From Prostheceraeus crozeri (lineage: Eukaryota > Platyhelminthes > Polycladida > Euryleptidae): 64,000 nucleotides of DNA. The translations under genes and the position numbers were made by a program. The stretch is taken from contig CAJQUW010006842.1 of NCBI GenBank assembly GCA_907163375.1, positions 67,001-131,000 of the forward strand, read 5' to 3'. Under the pieces are notes generated by a model. It saw only the letters and a program-made list of their open reading frames with translations. It was not told the DNA's origin and made no database searches. This document shows, one piece after another, positions 11,711 through 23,400 of this stretch. Position 1 is the first letter of the stretch; the number at the start of each line of letters is the position of its first letter.

Positions 11711-12186
11711 ATTAATTTCCGTAAATAACTGATGAAATTATCATCTATCAAAGTGGAGTCCTATAGTATAGCAGTCACTTTAGACACTTTCGACATAATA
11801 ACAAGGGTGGTTTCTGCCATTTCATGCTATCATTGGTCGGAAAATGGATCGGTTGATCAGCGTCTCTATTATTTTAAGGGTTCTGATTATCGATGTGATT
11901 TTGATTGGAATGAAAGCTTACGTAATCACATGAAATAAACTTCTTGCTGTATATTTCGGTCAGCAATACTACTTCTACGAGTACAAGTAGCCTGCTACTC
12001 GTAGAATCTAATCAAAAGCCTTTGATGAGAATTAACTCTATGTAGGGATAGACTAGCATCGCAAAGTATTTTTGCATGGAACATTCACGACCTGGTCCAT
12101 CTTTTATTTGGTGAACTTTACTATTACTAAGTTTTCTTTAACTAAATATGCACTTTTAGTACATGGAAAACATCGATTCTAGACGA

Positions 12187-12290
12187 ATTTAAAAGGAATA
12201 ATCGGCCCGATTAATCGGCTACCTTCCACCGATTAATCAGTAATCGGCCGATTATCAAAATCAGTAATCGGACCACCCCTAGAACAAATC
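12187..12290. repeat. ATCGGCCGATTA-rich transposon end
   Basis: Several copies of 'cgattaatcgg' and 'taatcggccgatta' end in 'cggaccacccctag'. The reverse complement begins CTAGGGGTGGTCCGATTAC, like a hAT-type terminus. A lone matching 'taatcggccgatta' occurs at about 10518, so an element of about 1.77 kb spanning 10.52-12.29 kb is possible, but the left terminus is not convincing. Confidence 0.4.
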
Positions 12291-12646
12291 AGGCCCTGAG
12301 TTGGTAATGAAAAATCAACTTTATTTTTGCTAATTGAATTAGATCTGCTTATTTTCATAACATAAAGTAATAAGACATTCTTATAATATTCATGTGGTCA
12401 ACTGGGTTGAATCGGATAATTTTTGCCGAATTTATTAAATTGTTCCATAATTGACATGGCGTAAATTAATGCACCGTATGAATTTATGATGGTTGCTTTT
12501 AGCTTCATTGCATGCTAAAAAATTTTACCGACTTACTGATCCAGTTGATTGTGTTATAATTTTTGTGCTACCTATCAACCACTAAATGAATGGGATCTAA
12601 GTCAACAATGAGCCGCGTCGTAAATGAGGTTTGGTGGACTATGTAC

Positions 12647-13385
12647 CAGGGATGCGGAGTCGGAGTCCTATCATTTTTGCTGGAGTCGGAGTCGGACTCC
12701 GGCCTATAACTAGACCCGAAATATAATGCAAACAAATTATTTATTCTCGTGCATATGGCTGTCACTGTTTTGATGTCAACTTTCTCCGTCAAACAACAGT
12801 ACAGAGACAGCAGTGCATGCAAAGCTTGTAATAGTTGAGGGAATGAACCGTGATAGTGAAAAATGATTGTCTTTTCACTCGGCGATTTAATAGAGAATGC
12901 AAGCCCTCCTAGCCTCGATCACACCTACGCACCAAAGGTCACATCAGAGACGAAGATGAAATACTAGTTTGCTTGAGAACATTACTTCTTATCCTCACGT
13001 GATGGCTCCTCCAAAGTGCACATTAAAATCGAAAGTGTACTCATATTTTTTGGTGAAGGATGGGGATTTTCTTGCCTGGTAGAGACTGGAGAAAAACCGT
13101 GTGAAGCACACATCAACAAGATGGGAGGAGCCGAGTCGTATGCATTCAGCTTAAAGCGATATTTGATAAACTCTCATCGAAAATTATTGATAATTGATGC
13201 AACAGTAATTACTAAAAATAGGCTCAGGTAAGCCTATAATTAGTTATTATTATTATATATTATTATATAATTATAATTATCTATGATGTAAGTTGTTAGT
13301 CTATTTAAAAATCTAGGCTTTATATACTTGCCACCCGGAGTCGGAGTCGGAGTCCCTACCAAAATGATAGGACTCCGCATCCCTG
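12647..13385 (+). mobile_element. hAT-type non-autonomous DNA transposon, 739 bp
   Basis: The ends are inverted repeats starting CAGGGATGCGGAGT, with repeated 'gagtcgg' just inside. The 8-bp flanks ctatgtac (12639-12646) and ccatgtac (13386-13393) differ at one base, as expected for hAT. A plus-strand segment from ATG 13002 reads MAPPKCTLKSKVYSYFLVK, then after GDFLAW a stop. This resembles the start of the BED zinc-finger that opens hAT transposases, but no catalytic region remains. It is an internally deleted derivative. Confidence 0.8.
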
Positions 13386-13393
13386 CCATGTAC

Positions 13394-14334
13394 ATCAATG
13401 ATTTGTCTCCAAAAAATTGTCCTCCTACTGGCTGAAATATAGAACCGTGTTCATGGGACATCAACTGTATTAGATGTGGTGACTATTCACTAGGTGTTGC
13501 GCAAATTTGACGATTTAAGTTGACTAAACCTACTATCATTACCAACAACTTACCAGACGCCAATTCACGCTAAGGTTGGAATGATTCTTTCATTGCAAAA
13601 TTTATAAAATCATGCGTCTTTCTGTCTGTTGTTCACTGTCTCATTGAGTCACTGTCTGTCGCTGCCTGCTTCACTCTTTAATAACAGCAGTCAGACAACG
13701 ATTCGGAATGACGTCATGAGAGTGTAAACGTCGAGTTATTTGTGTGGGAGCATCTCGTTCAATTCTCATGACGGTGAATTTGCTACACCGTTTTTTTGTG
13801 CACAGAGACTTTACAGGTAGCTAAAATAAGAACATGCTGTGTTGTTTTAGGACTCATACAATGGTCACGTGCTTCTACCACACTGAGTTGACCTTCACGG
13901 TGAGGTGAAACGTAACAAATCCATCATAAGCAAAAACATTACAAAAATAGCAATCAAGGATTCCTTTCCTCTGATTCCAGGAAATATTTGGATCCGATGC
14001 ATCCTCAATATGTAGATAAGCAATATCTAAGCACCAATGCAATTTCTCCACTGTTTCATGTATAAAACCATACCATTTAGAAATGACATGTTCATCAGCA
14101 AAATTTGGCAAGAAAGATGAAACGTTTGACGAATTTCATGTGGAAATCAGGTGGAAAATTGAGTTGTTACCAAAAATTTTAGCCACAGCATCTTTTTGGA
14201 ATTTGGTAAACATGAATTTCTGAAAATCATCGGGGAGAAAAAAGATGTCGGACATGTCGCCAAAAAATTACATTTAAGCAATGAGTTGATTGCACACTTG
14301 ACACATTTTAGCACTTTGGATTAGCCCTTTTCGA
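13394..14334. other. Gap, no gene
   Basis: Only weak open frames (for example minus 13875-14111) without motifs. Confidence 0.4.
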
Positions 14335-15300
14335 GAAAACTGCCAATATTCAAAATGGCAGACAAAAATCCGAAAATGCATTCTGGTGCTAGATCAAAAA
14401 AAAATTCCAAGTATTTTCTCAGCAGTTTCCTACGTAATTTTAATCACTATTTTCAAAAATCATTGTCAAAAAATCATTGTCAAAAAATTGCAGGAATTCA
14501 AAATGGCGGACAGAAACCGAAACTGCATTCGTGGACTGGATTTTAAACATTCCCATTTATTTCGCAAATAGTTTCTTATGTAATCAGACCCGCTCTTTTC
14601 AAATATAATTGCTATAAAATCATGCGTCTAGCCCTCTTCAAGAAGATAGCGGAAATTCAAAATGGCGGACATGAAACCGAAACTACATTATGGGGCTAGA
14701 TTAAAAAAAGTTTCAATTATTTCGTCACCAGCTTTCTATGTGGTTTCACCCGATCTTTTCATTTGTCGCTATTGGAATATCATGCGGCTAACACTTTTCG
14801 AGAGCTAAGAAAAATTCAAAATGGCGGACTTAAAACCGAAACTGAAGTTTGGGACTCGATCAACATTTATAATCCATTAATAACAAGTCTTGCAGGTCTG
14901 ATCGATCTGACGCAGAACACCGATTCACATGTTTTGGTTTGTACACCGGCTAGCATGACACTTTCAAGAAATTTTAAAAGATTATCAGGACTTCGAAGAC
15001 TTAAGTTGTTGATAAATGATTCATATTGCACCATAAAGCCGAGGCCCAGACTGCAGTTTCGATTTTCCTGTCCGCCATTTTGAATGTTATCTTATTTCTC
15101 GAAAAGTGCTAGCTGCAGAATATTCCAACAGTGATAACTGAAAAGAGCGGGTGGAATCACATAGAAAGCTGTTGACGAAATATTTGAGACTTTTTTAATA
15201 GCCCCAGAATGCAGTTTCAGTTTCATGTCCGCCATTTTGAATTCTTGCAATTTTCTCGAAAAGGGCCAATCGTATGATTTTCAAACCATGATTCTCGAAA
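14335..15300. repeat. Inverted array of about 158-bp units (foldback with tandem arms)
   Basis: The left arm has four direct units, with the 'aaaatggcngac' core at 14355, 14503, 14663 and 14821 (spacing 148, 160, 158). The right arm has two inverted units, with 'tccgccattttgaat' at about 15072 and 15229 (spacing about 157). Each unit also carries 'ccgaaactgcatt', 'gctagat' and 'ttttcgagaa'. Between the arms is about 190 bp of unique sequence. The design is that of a foldback transposon with tandemly repeated arms. Confidence 0.75.
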
Positions 15301-16256
15301 ATTTTGTACAAAACTACATGAGAAACCGTCGAGAAATGGGAGATTTTCAAAATGAGACCGCCTCTCCTGGCAAACCATGGTGTAGTTTCAACAACTGTTT
15401 TCCATTGAATCATCAATAATTTAAGAAATAAAGCATTGAGTCGTTAACTGCTTTTGCATCAACAACTTTGAAACTATCACTGAGAGAATCCGCCACATTA
15501 CATAAAGAAAATATTTTTTAACCGATGTCGCACAGCATAAATTGACGACTAAAAACTATAGCATTATCCCAATATGAGGAAACTGAGTTCTATTTTGTGC
15601 TCAAATATTACACTTTACAGACGCCATGCAACTTAATATCCCTTTTCATATGAAATGATGCCAATACCACGAAAGGAGAATATTCAAGAGATGAAAGCAA
15701 CATTTGATACAATCCATTACTGGAAACACTAAAGTGTCTTGAGTTTTAGCCGTCATCAGTGCAGTATGCCTGTAAAGAATCAATAACTCATATGCAGACA
15801 AGTCATCATCCTAATTACAGACATCAGCAATTAATGAAATACATGTAGTACAAACCTCCTTTCCTAGAGCTCGTTTCCAAAATTTGAAATTTACAAAGAC
15901 CAATGCAAATAGCTCATTCATGTTTACGCTTCATGAACACACAAAGGTGAGCTGCCGGATTTCCAAGCACATCCACCTACCGATTTTAACATTTGCTGAT
16001 TTTTACAATAGGGCATACTGGTGACGGCTAAAAAGCCAAAAACGCTTGCAGTCTAGCCTGAAAAAACTTCATCAGTGCTTGTAGCTCCGGCAATGATTCA
16101 AATCAAACCTTGCTCTCATTTCTTGTATATCAAACATATGTAATAAAAAGCAATGGCATGTCTAGAACAACTTTTGGCTATTAGACACGATTATGATACC
16201 TATTTTATTAAAGTTGAGCCGCCATGGCATACGCAAACGCAACATCAACACGAAAA
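15301..16256. other. Gap, no gene
   Basis: Non-coding; nothing recognised. Confidence 0.45.
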
Positions 16257-16258
16257 TA

Positions 16259-18814
16259 CAGCCATGGCCAAAAGTCACCGGACACTGACATTTTTATGGA
16301 TATTAGTTGAAATATTCGGCGCATCGCTTCGATACTCTAGAATAATATGTTTGTATCACTGCGTCATCTACCAACAGTAGCAAAATTTAAATCAAATTTC
16401 ATTAACCCAACCTTTTTGAGCAAATTTACGTTTTGGCCATAAGTCACCGGACAACCAAAATGTGAACATTCATTATTTTAACTGGTCCATATTTTCTGAT
16501 GTAGGAACTCAATAGCTCCGTTGTTTGCTGTTTCCTATTCTTCAAGCACATCATTTTCAATAACTGAAAAAGAAAAAATTCAAATTTCAAATTTGAAAGG
16601 GAACGGCGGCTTGGCCAAAAGTCACCGGACATCACATTTTCATCTTTTTTGCGGAGTTTCCAGGTTTTTACAATGTTGATGTGCCTTCCAGCTGCACGTA
16701 TGAGATGTTGGCTTTCTATGGTCTATTTTGCATCCCACCTTGAACTTTGCTTTGTCTGTCAAACCGCAGTACAGCACTCTACACCACTTCAGGGATTCGC
16801 TTTCTATGAACTAAGTTATTGCAATTTTCAGGTTTGCTTGAGAGACGCCTGACATGCAATCATATTTCTATGTTACCTCTCGACTTCCGATTCAAAATTC
16901 AAATTCAAGGTTCATGTCACAAATCTGAATCATTTCATTCTCAAAAGTTGACTGAACTGTGCAAGTGAAGTGATCGTCTAACGAAAGTGATGCCGATGCG
17001 AAAGCAAGTCTCACCGAAGAAGAGATCTGAGATTGTGACTCTCTTGAAAGAAGGCTACGCCATTCGCAAAATCTCTGTCAAAGTGGGTGTCCCAAAATCA
17101 ACAGTTTCCGACATAAGAAGTCGTTGGCTTGCTAATCCCTCAGGTCATGGTTCTCCTACAAAGAAACGAACGGGTCACCCTCGACGTTCATCTGAAAGAC
17201 TGGACAGAGTGATTATTCGGCGCTGTGAACAAAATCGATTTTTGTCTTCGAAGCAAATCAAGGCGACCCTCGGAGACTTCGGAGCTTCAATGAGTGAGCA
17301 AACCATCAGAAGGCGACTACAACACGCAGGCTTCAGCTCTAGACGACCAGCAAAGAAACCTTTCGTGAATGCCTTTCAAAGGCGTCGAAGAGTTTTGTTT
17401 GCCCAAAAGTATGTTGAGAAAGGCCCGGAGTACTGGCAAAGAGTGATATTCTCGGATGAATCGTCCTTTGATCTACACGGTAATCGAAGGTCGCTCAGAG
17501 TCAGACGAAGAATCGGAGAACGCTACCTACCAAAGTGCACAATGGCGACGACTAAGCATCCTGTCAGTGTGATGGTGTGGGGATGCTTCTCCAACAAAGG
17601 CGTTGGCAGGCTGAGAATATTTGAAAATGGTGAGAGGGTAAACCAGAAAGTTTATCTTGACGTTCTCCAGAATGAGCTGCTTCGTACTCGACAAGAGTAT
17701 TATCCCGAAGGAGGAGCAATTTTTCAAGATGACAATGCCCCATGTCATCGGGCGAAAACTATTAAAGAATGGCTCGCAAGGAACGAGGTGGAGCACATCC
17801 AAGATTGGCCTGGTCAAAGTCCAGATGTCAATCCCATTGAAAATCTTTGGGCTGTTGTTGGACTGGACGTGTAATCTACGAGAGGGCCCCAAAATCCAGA
17901 TCAGAAATCATTTCTGCCATCATTCAAGCTTGGCATCATGTCATCACCCCCGCATCTTGCACACAACTGGTTGACAGCATGCAACGACGACTGAGATCAG
18001 TGATTCAGGCGAAGGGATTTCCTACCAGGTACTGAAATTCGTGATGGATTGTTTATTTTCGAATCCTGATGTAGAAACCTAATAGAAATGTTTTTCCATA
18101 AAACGATATTTTGATTTGTGTAGATCAAAGTAAATGGGTGTAGATCGGGATTTCTCAAAGACAAAACAAAACAGTCTAAACAAAACAGTCAAATAACAGT
18201 CTACTTAGATTTGATTAACTTTAAAATAAATTTATTTCCCAATCAATTTCATTTGAATAAGTTCGGGTCTAGTTAATTTAAAGTCATATTTGAATATTAT
18301 CACTTTATGAAAATCTAACATAACAACGATGTTTTTCATAGATATTATTTAGCATGTGAAAAGATTCCATTAGATTAAACACAATAACCTATCACAGAAA
18401 TGGTCTAAAGAACATGTTTTTCACTAAGCTGATAAAGAAAGTGTCCGGTGACTTTTGGCCAAGCCGCCGTTCCCTTTCAAATTTGAAATTTGAATTTTTT
18501 CTTTTTCGGTTATTGAAAATGATGTGCTTGAAGAATAGGAAACAGCAAACAACGGAGCTATTGAGTTCCTACATCAGAAAATATGGACCAGTTAAAATAA
18601 TGAATGTTCACATTTTGGTTGTCCGGTGACTTATGGCCAAAACGTAAATTTGCTCAAAAAGGTTGGGTTAATGAAATTTGATTTAAATTTTGCTACTGTT
18701 GGTAGATGACGCAGTGATACAAACATATTATTCTAGAGTATCGAAGCGATGCGCCGAATATTTCAACTAATATCCATAAAAATGTCAGTGTCCGGTGACT
18801 TTTGGCCATGGCTG
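16259..18814 (+). mobile_element. Tc1-type DNA transposon, full length (2556 bp)
   Basis: The terminal inverted repeats (16259-16631 and 18442-18814) are 373 bp each and differ at very few positions. They start CAGCCATGGCCAAAAGTCAC. TA target duplications flank it at 16257-16258 and 18815-18816. Each repeat contains three copies of a 'ggccaaaagtcaccggaca' direct repeat (for example about 16266, 16435 and 16613), an IR/DR layout known from reconstructed fish Tc1 elements. The near-identical repeats and one frameshift suggest recent insertion. Confidence 0.92.
16990..18035 (+). pseudogene. Tc1-like DD35E transposase with one frameshift
   Basis: This enzyme cuts and pastes the element at TA sites in the nucleus. 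From ATG 16990, residues about 6-47 form a paired-like HTH (KKRSEIVTLLKEGYAIRKIS...STVSDIRSRW), a second HTH follows, and a basic GHPRR linker lies at about 63-67. Catalytic residues are D156 (IFSDESSF), D248 (FQDDNAPCHRAK) and E284 (PDVNPIENLW). There are 35 residues between the second D and E, not the 34 usual in Tc1. Immediately after ENLWAVV the frame is lost (about 17850-17865). The expected C-terminal tail (YERAPKSRSEIISAII... to FPTRY-stop) continues to 18035 in another frame. ATG 16990 was chosen over the preceding GTG. The rest of the domain is intact, so the lesion looks recent. Confidence 0.9.
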
Positions 18815-18816
18815 TA

Positions 18817-20426
18817 TATCCTTGTCACTTCTGCAGTTGCTTGCGAGATTTCAATTTTCGGTGGTGTCTTCACCGAATTTTGTTTAGCCGCTTTTGTGAA
18901 AAGTGATCGTACAAAGTATTCTTCAGTCACTCCCTTGTACTACCGAAACTTCTCGGTAGATTTCTGCTTCATGTTTCTTGAAGGACGCGTTTTGGAAAGC
19001 ATCAAAGCAATCACAACCACAGAATTAAATATTTTGTTTATCTGCTTCGGTTTGCTAGAAGTGTTTTCATTAATACGAAACTGACGGCACATAGAGGAAC
19101 CTACATGTATATGTGCAGAAGGAATTCCTAATACCTTTCAGAGATAGGAAAAAAGTCGTGCGTCGCTTGCGGATTAATGTGAGTTGCAGCATAGTGCTTC
19201 GATTGCCAAAATTCCTTCAGATTCGAAAAATTCAGATCATTGCCCACAAGTTTTTTTCCATAATGTTGGCCCTTCCGATCATTATTAAAGAAAGTAGCAG
19301 GCGCACGAAAATTAGTTCACTTGATGATTTCACATTCTCTCCTCGGCATTGCTCACTGTATAGTGCATACATTGATTCGAAGCCAGGCGTCGATGTGTGT
19401 TTTGGTGTGTGCGAAGTGATATCACAGCACGCACGCATGCATCTCTCACTGGCTCTGGTGTCCCCTGCTGACAGCTTATTGTTTGCCATTTCCAATAGCA
19501 AGCGATACACGAATCATCCATTCGAGAAGGAGCAATTTGTCAATTCTTAGTCCATGAGCCGAGTCTAAAATTGGTAATGTAAATGGTGGCAAAAATATTT
19601 TTATCCTGAACACTCGAAAACTGAATGTACTTCAACATCGCCCATGATAACCCATTTGAAATGGTAGCCATAGACCAGCAGTTGCAAATGTTTGTCGCGG
19701 ATATTTTCGCCTACGATTTCTTGGAATTTGACATATTTTTGACGCTCATAAATATAATATGAACTTTGATAAATATTCAATAATGTTAAAATTATTTATT
19801 AACATTTATATTTATTCACAAATAATCAAATCACTTTTTTTAAGAGAGGAGACATAATTTAGGAAATTTGAGACTCGTGATCGCTGATTGTTCCGAGCCA
19901 GGCATTCTTCTTTGCATCTAGTCTTGCCAAATACCAATGTCTGGTTGTGAAAGGAAACTGACGTTTAAAAATCATTGATGTGTCCTTAGGCGTTGGAAGC
20001 TATGATTGGATTTTGGAGGTTGAGTACAATATGTATAGTTGTTTGAAGTCAAAATGCAATAAAATACTGAATTAATATTTAGTGTTAATGCATTCAGTAT
20101 TGAGTTTTGATCAATACCTCCTTGATTTAACTTGACCCAGGTATGTGATCAACTGAAGAATATGATAGTCATGGTTCCAATAGGCTTGCATCTTCTGTAT
20201 ATTTCGCATGTACAAAATACATAATATGAATAGAAGAATCTTCTAAAATTCCCCAGAAGGTGAAACTTTAAGTAGTATCGTTTTTAATTTAAATACTAAA
20301 TATTTTATCGGATTTCCGAACAGCTGATTTCTAAAAACCACGTGGTTTGCTCCTTTTTCCTCGATTAATCGAGATATATCAATTACAATCTATCTAGAAA
20401 TTCTATCTAATTGATTTTTTTTCAGT
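18817..20426. other. Gap, possible 5' end of the Academ-like element
   Basis: No recognisable coding. The plus-strand frame 19113-19550 and the minus frames opposite it lack motifs. The final 30 bp before 20427 are a pyrimidine-rich tract ending TTTTTTTTCAG, a good 3' splice site, so a 5' UTR intron of the following gene probably lies here. Confidence 0.4.
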
Positions 20427-23400
20427 ATGTCAAGTTCGTCTGATACAGATTTTCAGTTCAAACGTCCAAAACTATCTTGTGCTATACACTGTTCAGATGA
20501 TAGAGGTAGCTTAGTCGCACCTGCTAGTATTGAGTCATGGAGAACCATTCTAAGAGCCGCAGAAATAAGGAACCACACGCCAATACTTGAACTAGCAAGT
20601 GAATGTCCAGACGATAGCTTTCCTCTCATTTTGTATCATAGGAAATGTCGCAGTATATTCACCATGAAGAAAACTCTCGATGGCATTTTAGCTAAAGGTG
20701 AGTCAGAATCAATTGAAGCTTACACTGATGATTCTGAAACATAACGAGTCTTCCAAGTACATCTTTAAGTGAAACAATCAGAAGATCTTGTAGAGGAGAT
20801 CCACAGTGACAAGTATGCAAAGGGTTCCAAAAGTAGAGAGGGTTTAACCAAGTGTAGAGAGCTAAGAGCAGATGATTCAGTGAGGCGTGCAGCTACAGCG
20901 AGAGAAGATTCAAGAGTGTTAGCTATTGTAAGCCGTGAACTTGTTGCTGCCGAAGCACACTATCACAGATCATGTTACCGAATTTATACAAAGTGCTTGC
21001 AAACAAGGCATAGTCAAAATAATGCAACGGTGGCAGAAATAGATTCAACATATTATGAAGCAGAGGAAGCCGCTTTTGAAAAAGTTTTCAAGTCCATTCG
21101 TGAGACTCTTATTGTTTATCCCACTGTCATACCATTTACAGATCAGACGAATATATTGATATCAGAAATGAGGAACTTAGGTCAAGAGGAAATGAGGCAA
21201 TCAACTAAGAAACAGCTGCGAAACAGAATTGAAACAGAGTTTGTCGAAGTATTGCGCATTGTGGCTAAGGAAAATGGACGATTTTGGTATATCCTGATAG
21301 CTTATCCAGAGATAGCTTAGCTAAGCAATGGTTCGAGATTATTGAGGAATTGCACAAACACAAAGCACAGAACACAGAATCCAGTATTTCCAAATGTGCA
21401 CGAGAGATCAGAGATGATGTTCGTAACTTCAATGTTGAGCAAATATGGCCTCCACAAGTATCAGATCTAGAATCAATGGAACATGGGCCCCACTCATTAT
21501 TGAAGTTTTTGAAAATACTCCTCACAGGTTGCACTGATAGCGATTGCGAAGAATCTTTCAATTGTTCTAGAATTCAGCGACTGACTTCATCTTTTAGTCA
21601 AGATATAGTGTACGCTATAACTCACGGCAAAGTTAAGCCAGCCAAACACATCATTTTACCGTTTGCTGTGAAGTCATTGACAGGAAATATTGAGTTGATC
21701 AGCATGTTGAACAGACTTGGCCATGGTGTTTCTTATTCCACATTAGAGGAAATAGATACAGCACTTTGTCTTCAAAAGTTGGTGGTAGGAGATTCAGTTC
21801 CGCTACCGAAGTCGATTAAAAAGGGGGTGTTCACAACTTTAGCTTGGGACAACATTGATAGACTGGAGGAAACATTAAGCGGAGAAGGTACCTCACATCG
21901 GGTAAATGGAATAGCTGTTCAAGCAACAATGTCAGGAGATTTCGAAAACGAAAATTCCCTGCCACTTGTTCCGAAAACCAAAGCAAGGAATGTTGATGTG
22001 ATGAGTATGACGCTTCCAATTTATAACGCCGGTGGGCGAATGAATCCACCAAAGACAAAAACCAATGACCTAGACCTTTCATTAGTCTTTCAAGATTCTG
22101 TAATCATATCTGGTCGATGGCTAGTCAACTGAATAAAAATATTTGTAATTGGACAAGGTTCAATATTCTTACACGAAAGAATATTTCTGTTTTACCGGAT
22201 TCTATAGGTTATTTGCCTACTATAAATGCACCAACAACTCAAATGTCAACCGTGAACGAGATATTGAGGCAATCCATCAACATAATGAACTCCGTTCATA
22301 CGTTGAGTCATATGAGGACTCTTGAGTCATCCAATTTTTCAAATTTCTATAACAAAATCAATAATCAAGAAGAATGTTTAAAATGTTTGAAGCGATTCTC
22401 TGAGTTTCTTATTTTCCTTCGACAATCGAACGGTGAACTGTCAGCATTTTGGATGACGTATGTAGACATGGTTGAAAACCTACTGAGTCTCATCAGAGCA
22501 TCTAGAGAAGGCAACTGGTTACTTCACCTTAGTGCGATAAGATCAATTCTCCCATGGTGTTTCGCGTATGATAAAGTCAACTACTCTAGATACTTGTCTT
22601 ACTATTTCGCTTAAATGACTAACTTAGAGAGCGACCATCCAGACATTTACACGGACTTCATGCAAGGTGGGTTTTCTGTTCAATTAGGAAAACACAATCC
22701 ATTCGGACGAATTCCTGTTGACCAGGCTATAGAAGAAACCGTGAACAAAGACACACAAACGTCGGGTGGAACAATAGGTTTCAGCTAAAAACCTGGGGCG
22801 GTAGCCAGATATTATTTAACATCAGAGATGAGAAGTCAGTATTTACGGCAACTGCGAAATATGGTCGGAGTAAACTCCAGTAATCGTTTCACTCACCCAG
22901 ATCTGCAAGCATCGAGAATCGCAAAGGATAGGTCAAGTGTCAATACTTTAGTAGAGATTATGGAAAGCAGTTGGCTTAATCCCTTGCGATTGCTGGTTCC
23001 ATCTGATATTGTCAGTATCTCATCAGGCTTAGATGTTCCAAAAGAAATAGCTAGCGACCTTCTTAATGCTGGGAAAATTGGTGAAGAATCATATCAAAAA
23101 TTCAAGTGCGAGAGATTAGAAGACCTAACAACAACGAAGTTTCTTGATAGATTAAAACGAAGCAATCTGAAAACTTTTGCAAATATGAGTCAGTGTAACA
23201 AAATCACTCAAAGTAAGGGAAAAGAAATCATTTTAAAAGCCGACAGAAATATCTTTGGAAAACTTATCATCGCATCACAAAACAAAAACCTTGACCTTAG
23301 AGAAGTGCTTAAGCATCCGCTAGGACCCATGCCTTGGTCTTTATCAAATGCCGATGGTTCACTAAGAAAAACAAATAAGTCCTCTCTGGCACGTGATTTG

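Noticed and set aside
16444-18629. Matching 63- and 71-codon open frames at both ends of the Tc1 element
   Set aside because: They are the same sequence read in the two inverted terminal repeats, not genes.
19113-19550. A 145-codon plus-strand open frame with overlapping minus frames
   Set aside because: No motif, signal or splice context; composition is not convincing.
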